Assembly: GCF_026625565.1 (NCBI RefSeq)
Contig: NZ_CP112998.1
Location: 2,854,501-2,918,500, forward strand
DNA length: 64,000 bases
Source of the DNA: Dyadobacter pollutisoli
GTDB lineage: Bacteria; Bacteroidota; Bacteroidia; Cytophagales; Spirosomataceae
Direction of reading: 5' to 3'
Shown: positions 52,323 to 60,769 of the stretch, piece by piece
Position numbering within the stretch: position 1 is the first letter of the stretch
Layout of the letters: each line of letters begins with the position of its first letter
Notes under the pieces: model-generated
What the model was told of the DNA's origin: nothing
Databases searched by the model: none
Seen by the model: only the letters and a program-made list of their open reading frames with translations
Position numbers and translations under genes: made by a program

Positions 52323-53188
52323 ACCACCATTCTATCAAAAACCGCACGCTGCTCTGCCATTGCTTTCACTTTATCGTCTGGATTGGTGTGGCATTCCAGC
52401 AGTACCCAGCCTTTGTAATTCATTTTGATCAGATTGGCGATCAGTTCGGGATAAGGATAATCAGTCCTGTTAAGTTCCCGGACGTGAATCGTATCACCGA
52501 AATACTGTCTTACCAGATCAAAATTGGACTGAAAACCCGCGCCATTTAAGTCCTGGGGATTACAGTTCCAGCAGATTTTGGCATTCTTGTGATCGGCGTA
52601 TTCCATGATCTTCTTAATGTTCGGCAACTCCTGTGTCTCCGCCCCGTGTACTTCAAGCCGCAACTGCTGGCCAAAATCAGCGGCATAGGCAGCCAGTGTA
52701 TGCAGCGACTTGCCTATTTGTTCAAGTGTCTGTTCAACAGGCACATCCTTGTGCAATGCGTTCGGCTTAACTTTCACCCCCGAGCCACCCACATCCGCGC
52801 TCAGCCGGATAAATTCCTTTGCCCGATCAATGGAAGCAGCCAGTTTCGCCTGATCAGGATAATCGAATTGCTGGTTAGTCCCCAACCCGACAATTTTCAC
52901 CGGACTATCCGCAAATTTCTTTTTCACTTCCGTCCTTTCTGAGGCTGTGAGTTCAGGCATTACCTTATGTGCATGCTCCACACGTAGTTCAACGCCGTGA
53001 ATTCTGGTATCAGTACAATTTTTAATGATCGTCGGCACGTCCCAATCTTTACCCCACAAATAAGTCACAAAACCCAGCTTCATTTGCGGCTTTTTCGCAA
53101 ATGAAGCTGCCAGTAGATCAGCAGGAACGGCCGCAACGCCTGCCATCAGGGATATTTCTTTTAAAAACGTTTTTCTATCTATGAGCAT
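52319..53188 (-). CDS. Sugar phosphate isomerase/epimerase (xylose-isomerase-like), exported (289 aa)
   Basis: A TIM-barrel protein of the xylose-isomerase-like/AP-endonuclease-2 family. The start MLIDRKTFLKEISLMAG has a Tat-like or Sec leader, so it is probably periplasmic. Family segments are MKLGFVTYLWGKDWDVPTII, VELRVEHAH, LRLEVHGAETQELPNI, ICWNCNPQDLNGAG and WVLLECHTNPDD, with metal-binding Glu and His residues in place. ATG 53188 is chosen; the upstream frame continues through a promoter region. It is divergent from tetR and convergent with the esterase. It may belong to the exported 3-keto-sugar set. Confidence 0.88.
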   Translation of the reverse strand: MLIDRKTFLKEISLMAGVAAVPADLLAASFAKKPQMKLGFVTYLWGKDWDVPTIIKNCTDTRIHGVELRVEHAHKVMPELTASERTEVKKKFADSPVKIVGLGTNQQFDYPDQAKLAASIDRAKEFIRLSADVGGSGVKVKPNALHKDVPVEQTLEQIGKSLHTLAAYAADFGQQLRLEVHGAETQELPNIKKIMEYADHKNAKICWNCNPQDLNGAGFQSNFDLVRQYFGDTIHVRELNRTDYPYPELIANLIKMNYKGWVLLECHTNPDDKVKAMAEQRAVFDRMVV

Positions 53189-53289
53189 GATTATTTCCGG
53201 TTTAATGATCAATATTAATGGAAAGACGACATCCGCTGAAATATCACCGGACAATTTCTTGACAAAACAAAAATACACCCGTACCTTTG

Positions 53290-53302
53290 CTAACACCGTT
53301 AG
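53290..53302. promoter_or_regulatory. TetR operator copy 1
   Basis: CTAACACCGTTAG is a near-perfect dyad (CTAAC, spacer ACC, GTTAG). It lies 17 bases upstream of the tetR ATG and between the divergent isomerase and tetR. A second copy is just after tetR. Together they point to autoregulation. Confidence 0.8.
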
Positions 53303-53319
53303 GTAAACTTGGATTTGAT

Positions 53320-53919
53320 ATGGGCATTCTGGAACGAAGAATCAGGCAGAAAGAAAATATGCGGACTAACATTCTGTCAGTTGCATTGCAGCTGGTGAAG
53401 GATGAAGGCTGGCAATCCCTGTCGATCCGCAAAATAGCGGATGCTATTGAGTACAGCGTTCCGGTTATTTATGATCATTTTGAAAATAAAGAAGCCATTC
53501 TTTTTGAACTTTCTTTGGACGGTTTCAGGTTACTCGAAAGAACGCTGGAAAAAAACAAGAAAAAATACCCTGACCCAGCGGAGCGATTAAAGGCCCATGC
53601 GGAGGCGTATTGGAATTTTGCCTTCAAAAATCCCGAATATTACCAGCTCATGTATGGCCTCGGAATGCCTTGTTCAGGAGCCGGAAAGATCAAACCGGAA
53701 TTCAACTGTTTCCGTGATTTTATCGGAGAAGCTATTGAAGGAATAGTTAAAAATAAAAAATCGACCGACGATGAAACCTGCTTTAAGATTTACGCGTTCT
53801 GGTCGGTACTGCACGGTTTGATTTCCATCGTAATGATGCGCTGCTCCGATATTGATGACTCCACTATGAACAAAAAGGTAATGGATGATACCGTAGAGGC
53901 ATTCATCAAAAATTTATAA
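53320..53919 (+). CDS. TetR/AcrR family transcriptional repressor, 199 aa
   Basis: A TetR-type repressor. The N-terminal HTH is in LSIRKIADAIEYSVPVIYDH, preceded by NILSVALQLVKDEGW, and a helical ligand-binding domain fills the rest. ATG 53320 (MGILERRIRQKEN) is chosen, because the upstream in-frame TTG overlaps the operator. It most likely represses itself and the adjacent RND efflux operon, through the 13-bp dyads on either side. The inducer would be a pump substrate. Confidence 0.94.
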   Translation: MGILERRIRQKENMRTNILSVALQLVKDEGWQSLSIRKIADAIEYSVPVIYDHFENKEAILFELSLDGFRLLERTLEKNKKKYPDPAERLKAHAEAYWNFAFKNPEYYQLMYGLGMPCSGAGKIKPEFNCFRDFIGEAIEGIVKNKKSTDDETCFKIYAFWSVLHGLISIVMMRCSDIDDSTMNKKVMDDTVEAFIKNL

Positions 53920-53935
53920 TTTTTTTAAATATAAG

Positions 53936-53948
53936 CTAACACTGTTAG
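53936..53948. promoter_or_regulatory. TetR operator copy 2
   Basis: CTAACACTGTTAG differs from copy 1 by one base in the spacer. It lies 16 bases after the tetR stop and 65 bases before the adaptor gene ATG, where a repressor would block the efflux promoter. Confidence 0.82.
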
Positions 53949-54013
53949 TAATAATAACCACGCTATCTACTCTTAATTATCTATTTATCACCGCAAAAGG
54001 ACCTTCAACATCC

Positions 54014-55195
54014 ATGAAAAACACTCATTTAACCTCAGTCCAAAGGCTTCTTGTATTTCTTTTACTTGCCTCAGTGCCCGCTGTCATTTACAGCTGCGGC
54101 TCATCCACTGCCAATGCGCCTGCTGCCGAAATGCCAGCACAATCTTTACCCGTCCTGACCGTGAGCGATCACCAGGTAACGGCTCACAGAGAGTTCACCG
54201 CCTCCATTGAAGGCAGCCGCGATATCGAAATCCGGCCGCAGGTAGACGGTTACCTGGACAGGATTTCCGTAGACGAGGGCGCTTACGTACATAAGGGACA
54301 GGTTTTGTTCCATATCGACGCGCGTCCCTATCTTGAACAACTCAATAACGCTACGGCCGTCCTACAGTCAGCGAAAGCTGCATTGGAAAGTGCTTCTATC
54401 AATATCGATAAGCTTACGCCGCTGGTAGCCAACAATGTAGTTTCAGATGTGCAGCTGAAATCTGCAAAAGCCGCTCAAGATGCTGCCAAGGCCAATGTAT
54501 CCCAGGCACAAGCCGCTGTGGATGCTGCCAAGATCAACATGGGCTATACTTCCATTAAAGCCCCTGCGGATGGTTACATTGGTACTATCCCTTTCAAAAG
54601 CGGCAGCTTGGTTGGAAAAGGCACGATGGAAGCACTGACAGTTCTTTCCGAAACGAAAGAGATCCACGTCTATTTCTCGATGAGCGAGCTGGATTTTCTG
54701 CAATTTAAAGATCAGTTCCCCGGCAACACGGTTGAGCAAAAGATCAAACAGATTCCTCCTGTCGAGCTTCTGTTGGCTGATAACAGCATTTACCCGCAAA
54801 AAGGTAAAGTTGAAATTGTAGAAGGCCAGTTTGACAAAACCATGGGCGCCATCAACTTCCGCGCGACATTCCCGAATTTGAACGGACTGTTGCGTTCAGG
54901 CAACACCGGTAAGATCAGGATACCTCGTGAGCTGGTGAAATCGGTGCTCATTCCGCAGGAATCTACTTTCGAATTGCAGGACAAAGTGTTCGTTTACACG
55001 CTTCTGGATAGCAACAAGGTAGAGGGCCGCCCGGTAACGGTGTCCGACAGAAGTGGCCGCTACTACCTGATTTCCAAAGGATTGAAGCCCGGCGAAAAGA
55101 TCGTGTACAATGGCCTGGACAGGCTGAGAGACGGCATGGCCATCGCTCCGCAGAAGATGTCAATGGATAGCCTGCTGTTGGCGAACCCCATCTGA
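54014..55195 (+). CDS. RND efflux periplasmic adaptor (membrane fusion protein), 393 aa
   Basis: The AcrA/MexA-like adaptor of a tripartite drug efflux pump, attached to the inner membrane as a lipoprotein (leader and YSC lipobox). The biotinyl-lipoyl half motifs IEIRPQVDGYLDRISVDEGAYV and GYTSIKAPADGYIGTIP flank a coiled-coil hairpin (about residues 100-180). A beta-barrel domain follows (VHVYFSMSELDF region). First gene of the operon, 94 bases after tetR and behind an operator copy. Confidence 0.95.
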   Translation: MKNTHLTSVQRLLVFLLLASVPAVIYSCGSSTANAPAAEMPAQSLPVLTVSDHQVTAHREFTASIEGSRDIEIRPQVDGYLDRISVDEGAYVHKGQVLFHIDARPYLEQLNNATAVLQSAKAALESASINIDKLTPLVANNVVSDVQLKSAKAAQDAAKANVSQAQAAVDAAKINMGYTSIKAPADGYIGTIPFKSGSLVGKGTMEALTVLSETKEIHVYFSMSELDFLQFKDQFPGNTVEQKIKQIPPVELLLADNSIYPQKGKVEIVEGQFDKTMGAINFRATFPNLNGLLRSGNTGKIRIPRELVKSVLIPQESTFELQDKVFVYTLLDSNKVEGRPVTVSDRSGRYYLISKGLKPGEKIVYNGLDRLRDGMAIAPQKMSMDSLLLANPI

Positions 55196-55320
55196 CAAGG
55201 AACGCAACTATTTGATTAGGATTAAGCAACATAGCATTGAAAAATGCTATGGCTTGTTATCCGTTTTCACAATAAAACTCAACACCAATGCCCTGCCAGC
55301 CGGGGCAAAACGCAACTTTT

Positions 55321-58300
55321 ATGTTTCAAAAATTTATAGAAAGGCCTGTCCTTTCGACGGTTATCTCCATACTGATATTACTGCTGGGAGGTATCGCGCT
55401 GACAACTTTGCCGATTACAAAATTCCCCGACATCGCGCCTCCTACCGTGCAGGTAACGGCCGTATATCCGGGTGCTAATGCCGAGGTAGTGGCCCGTGCG
55501 GTCGCGACGCCGATCGAAGAAGCTGTGAATGGGGTGGAAAACATGACTTACATGACTTCCTCGTCCAATAATGACGGTACAATGGCCCTGAATGTTTATT
55601 TCAAACAAGGTACCGATCCTGATATTGCAGCTGTAAACGTTCAAAACCGCGTTTCAAAGGCAGTAAGCCAGATCCCGCAGGAAGTAGTACAAGCTGGGAT
55701 CTCAACACAAAAACAACAGAACAGTATCATTATGTTCGTGGCATTGTCGAGCGAAGACAGCACTTATGATGAGACCTTCTTATTAAACTATATCAAGATC
55801 AACCTCGTACCGCAGTTACAGCGTATACCCGGGGTCGGACAGGCGCAACCTTTCGGAACGCGCGATTATTCGATGCGTATCTGGCTCAAACCGGACCGTT
55901 TGGCAGCCTACGGATTATCACCTCAGGAAGTTACAGACGCGATTCGTGAGCAAAGCCTTGAAGCCGCACCCGGCCGTCTGGGAGAGAGCAGCAAAGAGGT
56001 TTTCGAATATGTGTTGAAATACAAAGGCAAGCTGACCCAGAATAAAGAATATGAAGATATCATTATTAAAGCCAACAGCGACGGTTCGGTAATCCGCCTG
56101 AAAGACCTGGCGCGGGTGGAGTTCGGATCCTACACTTACTCTTCCAATGGTAAACTGAATGGCCATCCATCATCCGGTGTGGCCGTTTTCCAGACTGCCG
56201 GAACCAATGCGAACGACATTCTGATCCAGGCTGAGGCTTTGCTCGACGATTTTTCCAAATCATTGCCAAAAGGTGTGAAAACGACCATTATGTACAACTC
56301 CAAAGACTTTTTGGATGAGTCCATCGGTCAGGTTCGTACTACATTGATCGAAGCGTTTATATTGGTGTTCATTGTCGTGTTCATCTTCTTGCAGGATTTC
56401 CGATCTACGCTTATTCCTGCGATTGCAGTGCCTGTGGCCATTATCGGTACGTTTTTCTTCATGCAGTTGTTTGGTTTTACCATCAACTTCCTGACCCTTT
56501 TTGCATTGGTACTAGCCATCGGGATTGTCGTCGATGATGCCATTGTCGTCGTCGAGGCGGTGCACTCCAAAATGGAGCTCACACACCTGGCAGCGCGGCC
56601 TGCTACCACGGAATCTATGAATGAAATTTCCGGCGCAATTATCTCCATTACGCTGGTAATGGCGGCGGTATTCGTACCGGTCGGGTTTATGCAAGGCCCT
56701 GCGGGGGTATTTTACCGGCAGTTCGCATTCACACTCGCCATCGCGATCCTGATCTCAGCATTGAACGCCTTGACGCTCAGTCCCGCATTGTGTGCATTGT
56801 TCCTAAAAAACCCGCACGCGGATGAAAATGGTCAACATCAACGCAAAGGGTTCGGAGCAAGGTTCTTTGCCGCGTTCAATACAGGCTTTCAAACGATGAC
56901 TGATAAGTACATTAAAAGCCTGCAATTCTTGATCCGTGCCAAATGGGTAACCATTGTCGGCCTGGTAATCATCACTGGCTCAACTCTTTGGCTTACTCAA
57001 AAAACACCTACCGGCTTTATTCCAACCGAAGACCAGGGCTTTCTCCTGTATGCGCTCAACACGCCTCCGGGCAGCTCGCTCGACCGTACGAGTAAGGCGA
57101 TGGCGCAGGTGGACAGCATTGTAAAAAGCTCTCCCATCGCCGACCAGCGCTATGTGGTGGAAGGGATGAACATTATTTCCAATTCTAATGCGTCGCCGTA
57201 TGGTGTAGGTTTTATCAGAATGAAACCCAAGGCAGAACGTGGCGATGTGAAGGATTTTGACCAGATCGTGGGCATGATGTCCCAAAAAGTACGGGCGGTG
57301 AATGATGCGAATGCATTCTTTTTCACATTCCCGACGGTGGATGGTTTTGGTAATGTCAGTGGCTTTGAATTTATGTTGCAAGACCGCGGTAATGGTTCTC
57401 TCGAAAAACTGAGCGCGACTACCAACCAGTTTTTGGGTGCGCTGATGCAGAAAAAAGAGATCGCGTATGCATTTACCACCTTTGCCACCGCGAATCCGCA
57501 GTACCTGATTGAAATCGACAATGCGAAAGCGAAGCAGCTGAATGTGCCTGTAAATGACTTGCTGCAAACGTTGCAGATTTACTATGGTAGCAGTTTTGTT
57601 TCCGATTTTAACCGGTTTGGTAAATATTACCGCGTAATGGCCCAGGCTGACGCTTCCTACCGTGCAGATCCGGCGTCGCTGAACAATATATATGTTAAAA
57701 ACAAAGAGGGCGAAATGGTGCCGGCCAACTTGCTGGTAACACTGAAACGCGTGTTTGGGCCTGAAACCGTTACGAGAAACAACTTGTACAATGCCGTGGC
57801 GATCAACGGAACGCCAAAACCTGGTTACAGTACGGGAGACGCGATCCGCGCCGTGAAAGAAACTGCTGCAGAGGTACTTCCCAATAACTACCGTACCGAA
57901 TGGACCGGTATGACGCGGGAGGAGATCAATGCAGGTTCACAGATCCTGTTGATTTTTGTACTGAGCCTTGTATTCGTGTATTTCCTGCTGGCGGCGCAGT
58001 ATGAGAGTTACATCCTGCCTTTCGCGGTGATCTTCACCATCCCACTGGGTGTTTTTGGGGTGATGCTGTTTATCAATCTCTCGGGCATTGAAAACAACAT
58101 TTACGTTCAGGTTGGTCTTATCATGTTGATCGGTCTGTTGGCCAAAAACGCGATCCTGATCATTGAATACGCCGTGCAACGTCGCCGTGCGGGAATGAGC
58201 ATTGTGGATTCAGCCCTGGAAGCTTCGCGGCTTCGTTTGAGACCAATCCTGATGACCTCATTTGCATTTATCGTAGGCTTGATACCCTTGATGCGCGCCA

Positions 58301-58476
58301 CGGGCGGTTCAGCATTGGGTAACCGCTCCATCGGTACAGGTGCTGTCGGCGGTATGTTGACGGGTGTGATCTTCGGGATTTTCGTGATCCCTGTGCTCTA
58401 CGTTATTTTTCAATATTTACAAGAAAAAGTCGGCGGAAAGCCTAAGGAACTGGCTAATGAAGCGGTGGCAAAATAA
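55321..58476 (+). CDS. RND efflux transporter, AcrB/MexB (HAE1) family, 1051 aa
   Basis: The inner-membrane proton/drug antiporter of the tripartite pump. The start MFQKFIERPVLSTVIS is typical. The first large periplasmic loop includes PTVQVTAVYPGANAEVVARA. TM4 carries the proton-relay acidic pair in IGIVVDDAIVVVEAV. Later segments such as GFIPTEDQGFL, LLAAQYESYILPFAV and GLLAKNAILIIEYAV are family hallmarks. Full-length size (about 1,030-1,050 aa). ATG 55321 is used since the upstream frame lacks similarity. It lies 125 bases after the adaptor gene. Substrates are probably hydrophobic drugs, bile-like compounds or solvents. Confidence 0.97.
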   Translation: MFQKFIERPVLSTVISILILLLGGIALTTLPITKFPDIAPPTVQVTAVYPGANAEVVARAVATPIEEAVNGVENMTYMTSSSNNDGTMALNVYFKQGTDPDIAAVNVQNRVSKAVSQIPQEVVQAGISTQKQQNSIIMFVALSSEDSTYDETFLLNYIKINLVPQLQRIPGVGQAQPFGTRDYSMRIWLKPDRLAAYGLSPQEVTDAIREQSLEAAPGRLGESSKEVFEYVLKYKGKLTQNKEYEDIIIKANSDGSVIRLKDLARVEFGSYTYSSNGKLNGHPSSGVAVFQTAGTNANDILIQAEALLDDFSKSLPKGVKTTIMYNSKDFLDESIGQVRTTLIEAFILVFIVVFIFLQDFRSTLIPAIAVPVAIIGTFFFMQLFGFTINFLTLFALVLAIGIVVDDAIVVVEAVHSKMELTHLAARPATTESMNEISGAIISITLVMAAVFVPVGFMQGPAGVFYRQFAFTLAIAILISALNALTLSPALCALFLKNPHADENGQHQRKGFGARFFAAFNTGFQTMTDKYIKSLQFLIRAKWVTIVGLVIITGSTLWLTQKTPTGFIPTEDQGFLLYALNTPPGSSLDRTSKAMAQVDSIVKSSPIADQRYVVEGMNIISNSNASPYGVGFIRMKPKAERGDVKDFDQIVGMMSQKVRAVNDANAFFFTFPTVDGFGNVSGFEFMLQDRGNGSLEKLSATTNQFLGALMQKKEIAYAFTTFATANPQYLIEIDNAKAKQLNVPVNDLLQTLQIYYGSSFVSDFNRFGKYYRVMAQADASYRADPASLNNIYVKNKEGEMVPANLLVTLKRVFGPETVTRNNLYNAVAINGTPKPGYSTGDAIRAVKETAAEVLPNNYRTEWTGMTREEINAGSQILLIFVLSLVFVYFLLAAQYESYILPFAVIFTIPLGVFGVMLFINLSGIENNIYVQVGLIMLIGLLAKNAILIIEYAVQRRRAGMSIVDSALEASRLRLRPILMTSFAFIVGLIPLMRATGGSALGNRSIGTGAVGGMLTGVIFGIFVIPVLYVIFQYLQEKVGGKPKELANEAVAK

Positions 58477-58532
58477 AAACCGGCACCTCATCCAAGTTAA
58501 AACGACGACTCAAAAATTCTAGAAACATATTC

Positions 58533-59954
58533 ATGAAAAACAAAATAGATCTTCAACATTTCCTGGGTTTTCTGCTGTTGACAATGGTTATTTCATCTTG
58601 CAAAGTAACCAAAGACTACCAGCGACCGGAACTCAGCCTGCCGACGCAGTACCGCAATGCTACCTTCGCCGATACGGCGACGGTGGCTGACATTGAGTGG
58701 AAAAATTTCTTCCCGGACACGACGCTGCAAAGGTTGATCGAAACCGGGATGACTTACAACTACGACCTGCAACTGGCTTTAAAACGCATTGACATTGCCC
58801 AGCAACAAGTAAAGCAGGCGAGATTTTTACAATTTCCGAGACTGGACTTGCAGATAGCCGGAACTTATAACCGCCCGTCCAGCAACAGTTTGAATGGTAT
58901 CAGCGCCAGTAATTTCTTGGGTTCCAAACACATTGAAAACTACATTGCCGGTGTAAACCTAAGTTGGGAAGCAGATATTTGGGGTAAGATCCGCAGGCAG
59001 CAGCAGGCAACACTGGGCCAGTACCTGCAAACCTATGAAGCGAGTAAAGCCGTGAAAACGAAACTGGTAGCCGATATCGCGAAAGGTTTTTTTAACCTGC
59101 TGATGCTGGATAAGCAGCTTGAAATAGCGAAAAGCAATCTCGAATTGAGCAATAACACATTGAAGCTTACGCGGTTACTGAAAGATGCCGGCGAAGCAAC
59201 CTCGCTATCCATTCAGCAGTCCGAGGCGCAACGTGAATCCATTGCATTACTAATCCCGCAGTTGGAACAAGACATTATCATTCAGGAAAATGCATTGCAG
59301 ATACTCACCGGCCAGATGCCCAATAGTATCGCACGAAAAGTCAGTTTGTCTGATTTTGAATCGGACGACAGCCTTGCAACCGGCGTACCGGCTGCGCTGG
59401 TAAGCCGCCGCCCTGATGTCCGCGAGGCAGAAATGTCGGTGCTGATCGCGAACGCCGCGCTGGGTGTGGCTCATGCGAGCATGTACCCGTCCCTGGTCAT
59501 TTCCGCGAGCGGTGGTATCGAATCCTTCAAATCGAGCAATTGGTTCAACATTCCGGGTTCTTTGTTCGGAATCGCGGCAGGAACAATTGCGCGCCCGATT
59601 TTTGCAAGAAGACAATTGAAAACCAACTACGAGGTTGCCAAAATCCAGCGTGAGCAATCGGTAATCCAGTTCCGCCAGTCGGTACTGAATGCGATTGGCG
59701 AAGTTTCCAATTCATTGGTTCAAACGCAGAAACTGAAAGAGCAGGAAGTGATCGCAAATAACCAGGTAAATATCCTGCAACAGGCCATTACCAATGCGCA
59801 GCTGCTTTACAAAAGTGACATGGCCAATTACCTGGAAGTGATCACAGCCCAGGGCAATGCATTACAAGCCGAACTGAACCTCGCTTTCATCCGTAGCCAG
59901 TCACTGGTAGCAAGGGTGGATTTGTACAGGAGTTTGGGGGGTGGTTGGAAGTGA
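58533..59954 (+). CDS. Outer-membrane efflux lipoprotein, TolC/OprM (NodT) family, 473 aa
   Basis: The outer-membrane channel of the pump. A lipoprotein leader with lipobox VISSC precedes the OprM-type N-terminus (DYQRPELSLPTQYRN). Two OEP repeats follow with long coiled coils. Family segments include VNLSWEADIWGKIRRQQQA and the second-repeat hallmark ALVSRRPDVREAEMSVLIANAALGVA split by loops, ending VDLYRSLGGGWK. It lies 56 bases after the pump gene and closes the operon. Directly after it begins the 10-bp repeat array. Confidence 0.96.
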   Translation: MKNKIDLQHFLGFLLLTMVISSCKVTKDYQRPELSLPTQYRNATFADTATVADIEWKNFFPDTTLQRLIETGMTYNYDLQLALKRIDIAQQQVKQARFLQFPRLDLQIAGTYNRPSSNSLNGISASNFLGSKHIENYIAGVNLSWEADIWGKIRRQQQATLGQYLQTYEASKAVKTKLVADIAKGFFNLLMLDKQLEIAKSNLELSNNTLKLTRLLKDAGEATSLSIQQSEAQRESIALLIPQLEQDIIIQENALQILTGQMPNSIARKVSLSDFESDDSLATGVPAALVSRRPDVREAEMSVLIANAALGVAHASMYPSLVISASGGIESFKSSNWFNIPGSLFGIAAGTIARPIFARRQLKTNYEVAKIQREQSVIQFRQSVLNAIGEVSNSLVQTQKLKEQEVIANNQVNILQQAITNAQLLYKSDMANYLEVITAQGNALQAELNLAFIRSQSLVARVDLYRSLGGGWK

Positions 59955-59960
59955 AATTAA

Positions 59961-60104
59961 TGTCAGGAATTGTCAGATGTTGTCAGGGATAGTCAGACAT
60001 TGTCATGAATTGTCGAACATTGTCAAGGATAGTCAGGAATTGTCAGAGATTGACAATTCCTGACCTTCATGACAATTCCTGACTTTCATGACAATCCCTG
60101 ACCC
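59961..60104. repeat. 10-bp-period minisatellite array that inverts on itself
   Basis: Nine direct units of about TGTCAGGAAT (59961-60050), exactly 10 bases each, are followed by about five inverted units (60051-60104, reading TGACAATTCCTGAC...). Together they can fold into a long imperfect hairpin between two convergent genes. The array starts 6 bases after the efflux operon and covers the last five codons and stop of the GNAT gene at 60086. The 10-base period equals nearly one DNA helical turn. It is low-complexity and probably acts as a terminator or a structural repeat; its units differ by point changes, so it is not fresh. Confidence 0.85.
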
Positions 60105-60664
60105 TCTTTTTTGTACTGCATATACCTCGACCTTACCATCATATACTGGCAGGTGTCTCTCAGAACTCCTTTTTGCACGAAATGGTGGCGGATTACTTTT
60201 TCAAGGATGAAGCCTGATTTTTCCAATACCCGTTGCGAAGCGAGATTTTTGCTGTCGCAGGTACCGCGGATCACGACCAGGTTATGTTCTTCAAAGCCGT
60301 AGTTCAGAAGCGCCTTGGCAACCTCGGTCGCATACCCATTATTCCAGAACAATGGATTGATGATGTACCCCATAATCGCGGCGCAACCATCCAGGCTGCT
60401 GATATCCAGTTCGCATCCTCCGATCTGACGGCCATCCTCTTTTCGCTCAATTCCCAATTCAAAAGTGACACGCGGCTGTTCATTTCTTGAATTTTGTGCA
60501 TCCCTCAGAAACCCCTCTGTGTCGTGGTAGGCGTTTGGCCCCCAGGTTTCATATCGCACTACCGAAGGCTGGCTAGCATACTCATGTATCGACGACAAAT
60601 CCCCCGCCTGGTACTCTCTGATCAATAATCTTGGCGTTTCGATCTTTACTTCCACAGAAATCAT
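60086..60664 (-). CDS. GNAT family N-acetyltransferase (RimJ/RimL-like), 192 aa
   Basis: A cytoplasmic acetyl-CoA-dependent acyltransferase. The start ETPRLLIREYQAGDLSSIHEY is typical of the RimJ/RimL-type subfamily. The acetyl-CoA pyrophosphate-binding region is GYIINPLFWNNGYATEVAKALL, followed by VIRGTCDSKNLASQRVLEKSGF, the motif B/closing segment. It may modify ribosomal protein ends, antibiotics or small amines. The stop codon and last five residues are encoded by the repeat array, so the C-terminus was probably reshaped by it. Confidence 0.92.
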   Translation of the reverse strand: MISVEVKIETPRLLIREYQAGDLSSIHEYASQPSVVRYETWGPNAYHDTEGFLRDAQNSRNEQPRVTFELGIERKEDGRQIGGCELDISSLDGCAAIMGYIINPLFWNNGYATEVAKALLNYGFEEHNLVVIRGTCDSKNLASQRVLEKSGFILEKVIRHHFVQKGVLRDTCQYMMVRSRYMQYKKEGQGLS

Positions 60665-60711
60665 GAAAATAGCTTAAAATGACACTCAAAATTAAGCAAC
60701 AAAACATGATC

Positions 60712-60751
60712 AAAAAGGGTGCTTAAAAGACATTATCAGGGTCTTTTAAGC
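60712..60751 (-). terminator. Intrinsic terminator after the acvB/virJ-like gene
   Basis: A perfect 11-bp stem (GCTTAAAAGAC/GTCTTTTAAGC, 60721-60751) is followed on the minus strand by ACCCTTTTTG. It lies 18 bases past the stop of the gene at 60770. Confidence 0.72.
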
Positions 60752-60769
60752 CAAAATTCATATCAAAAC

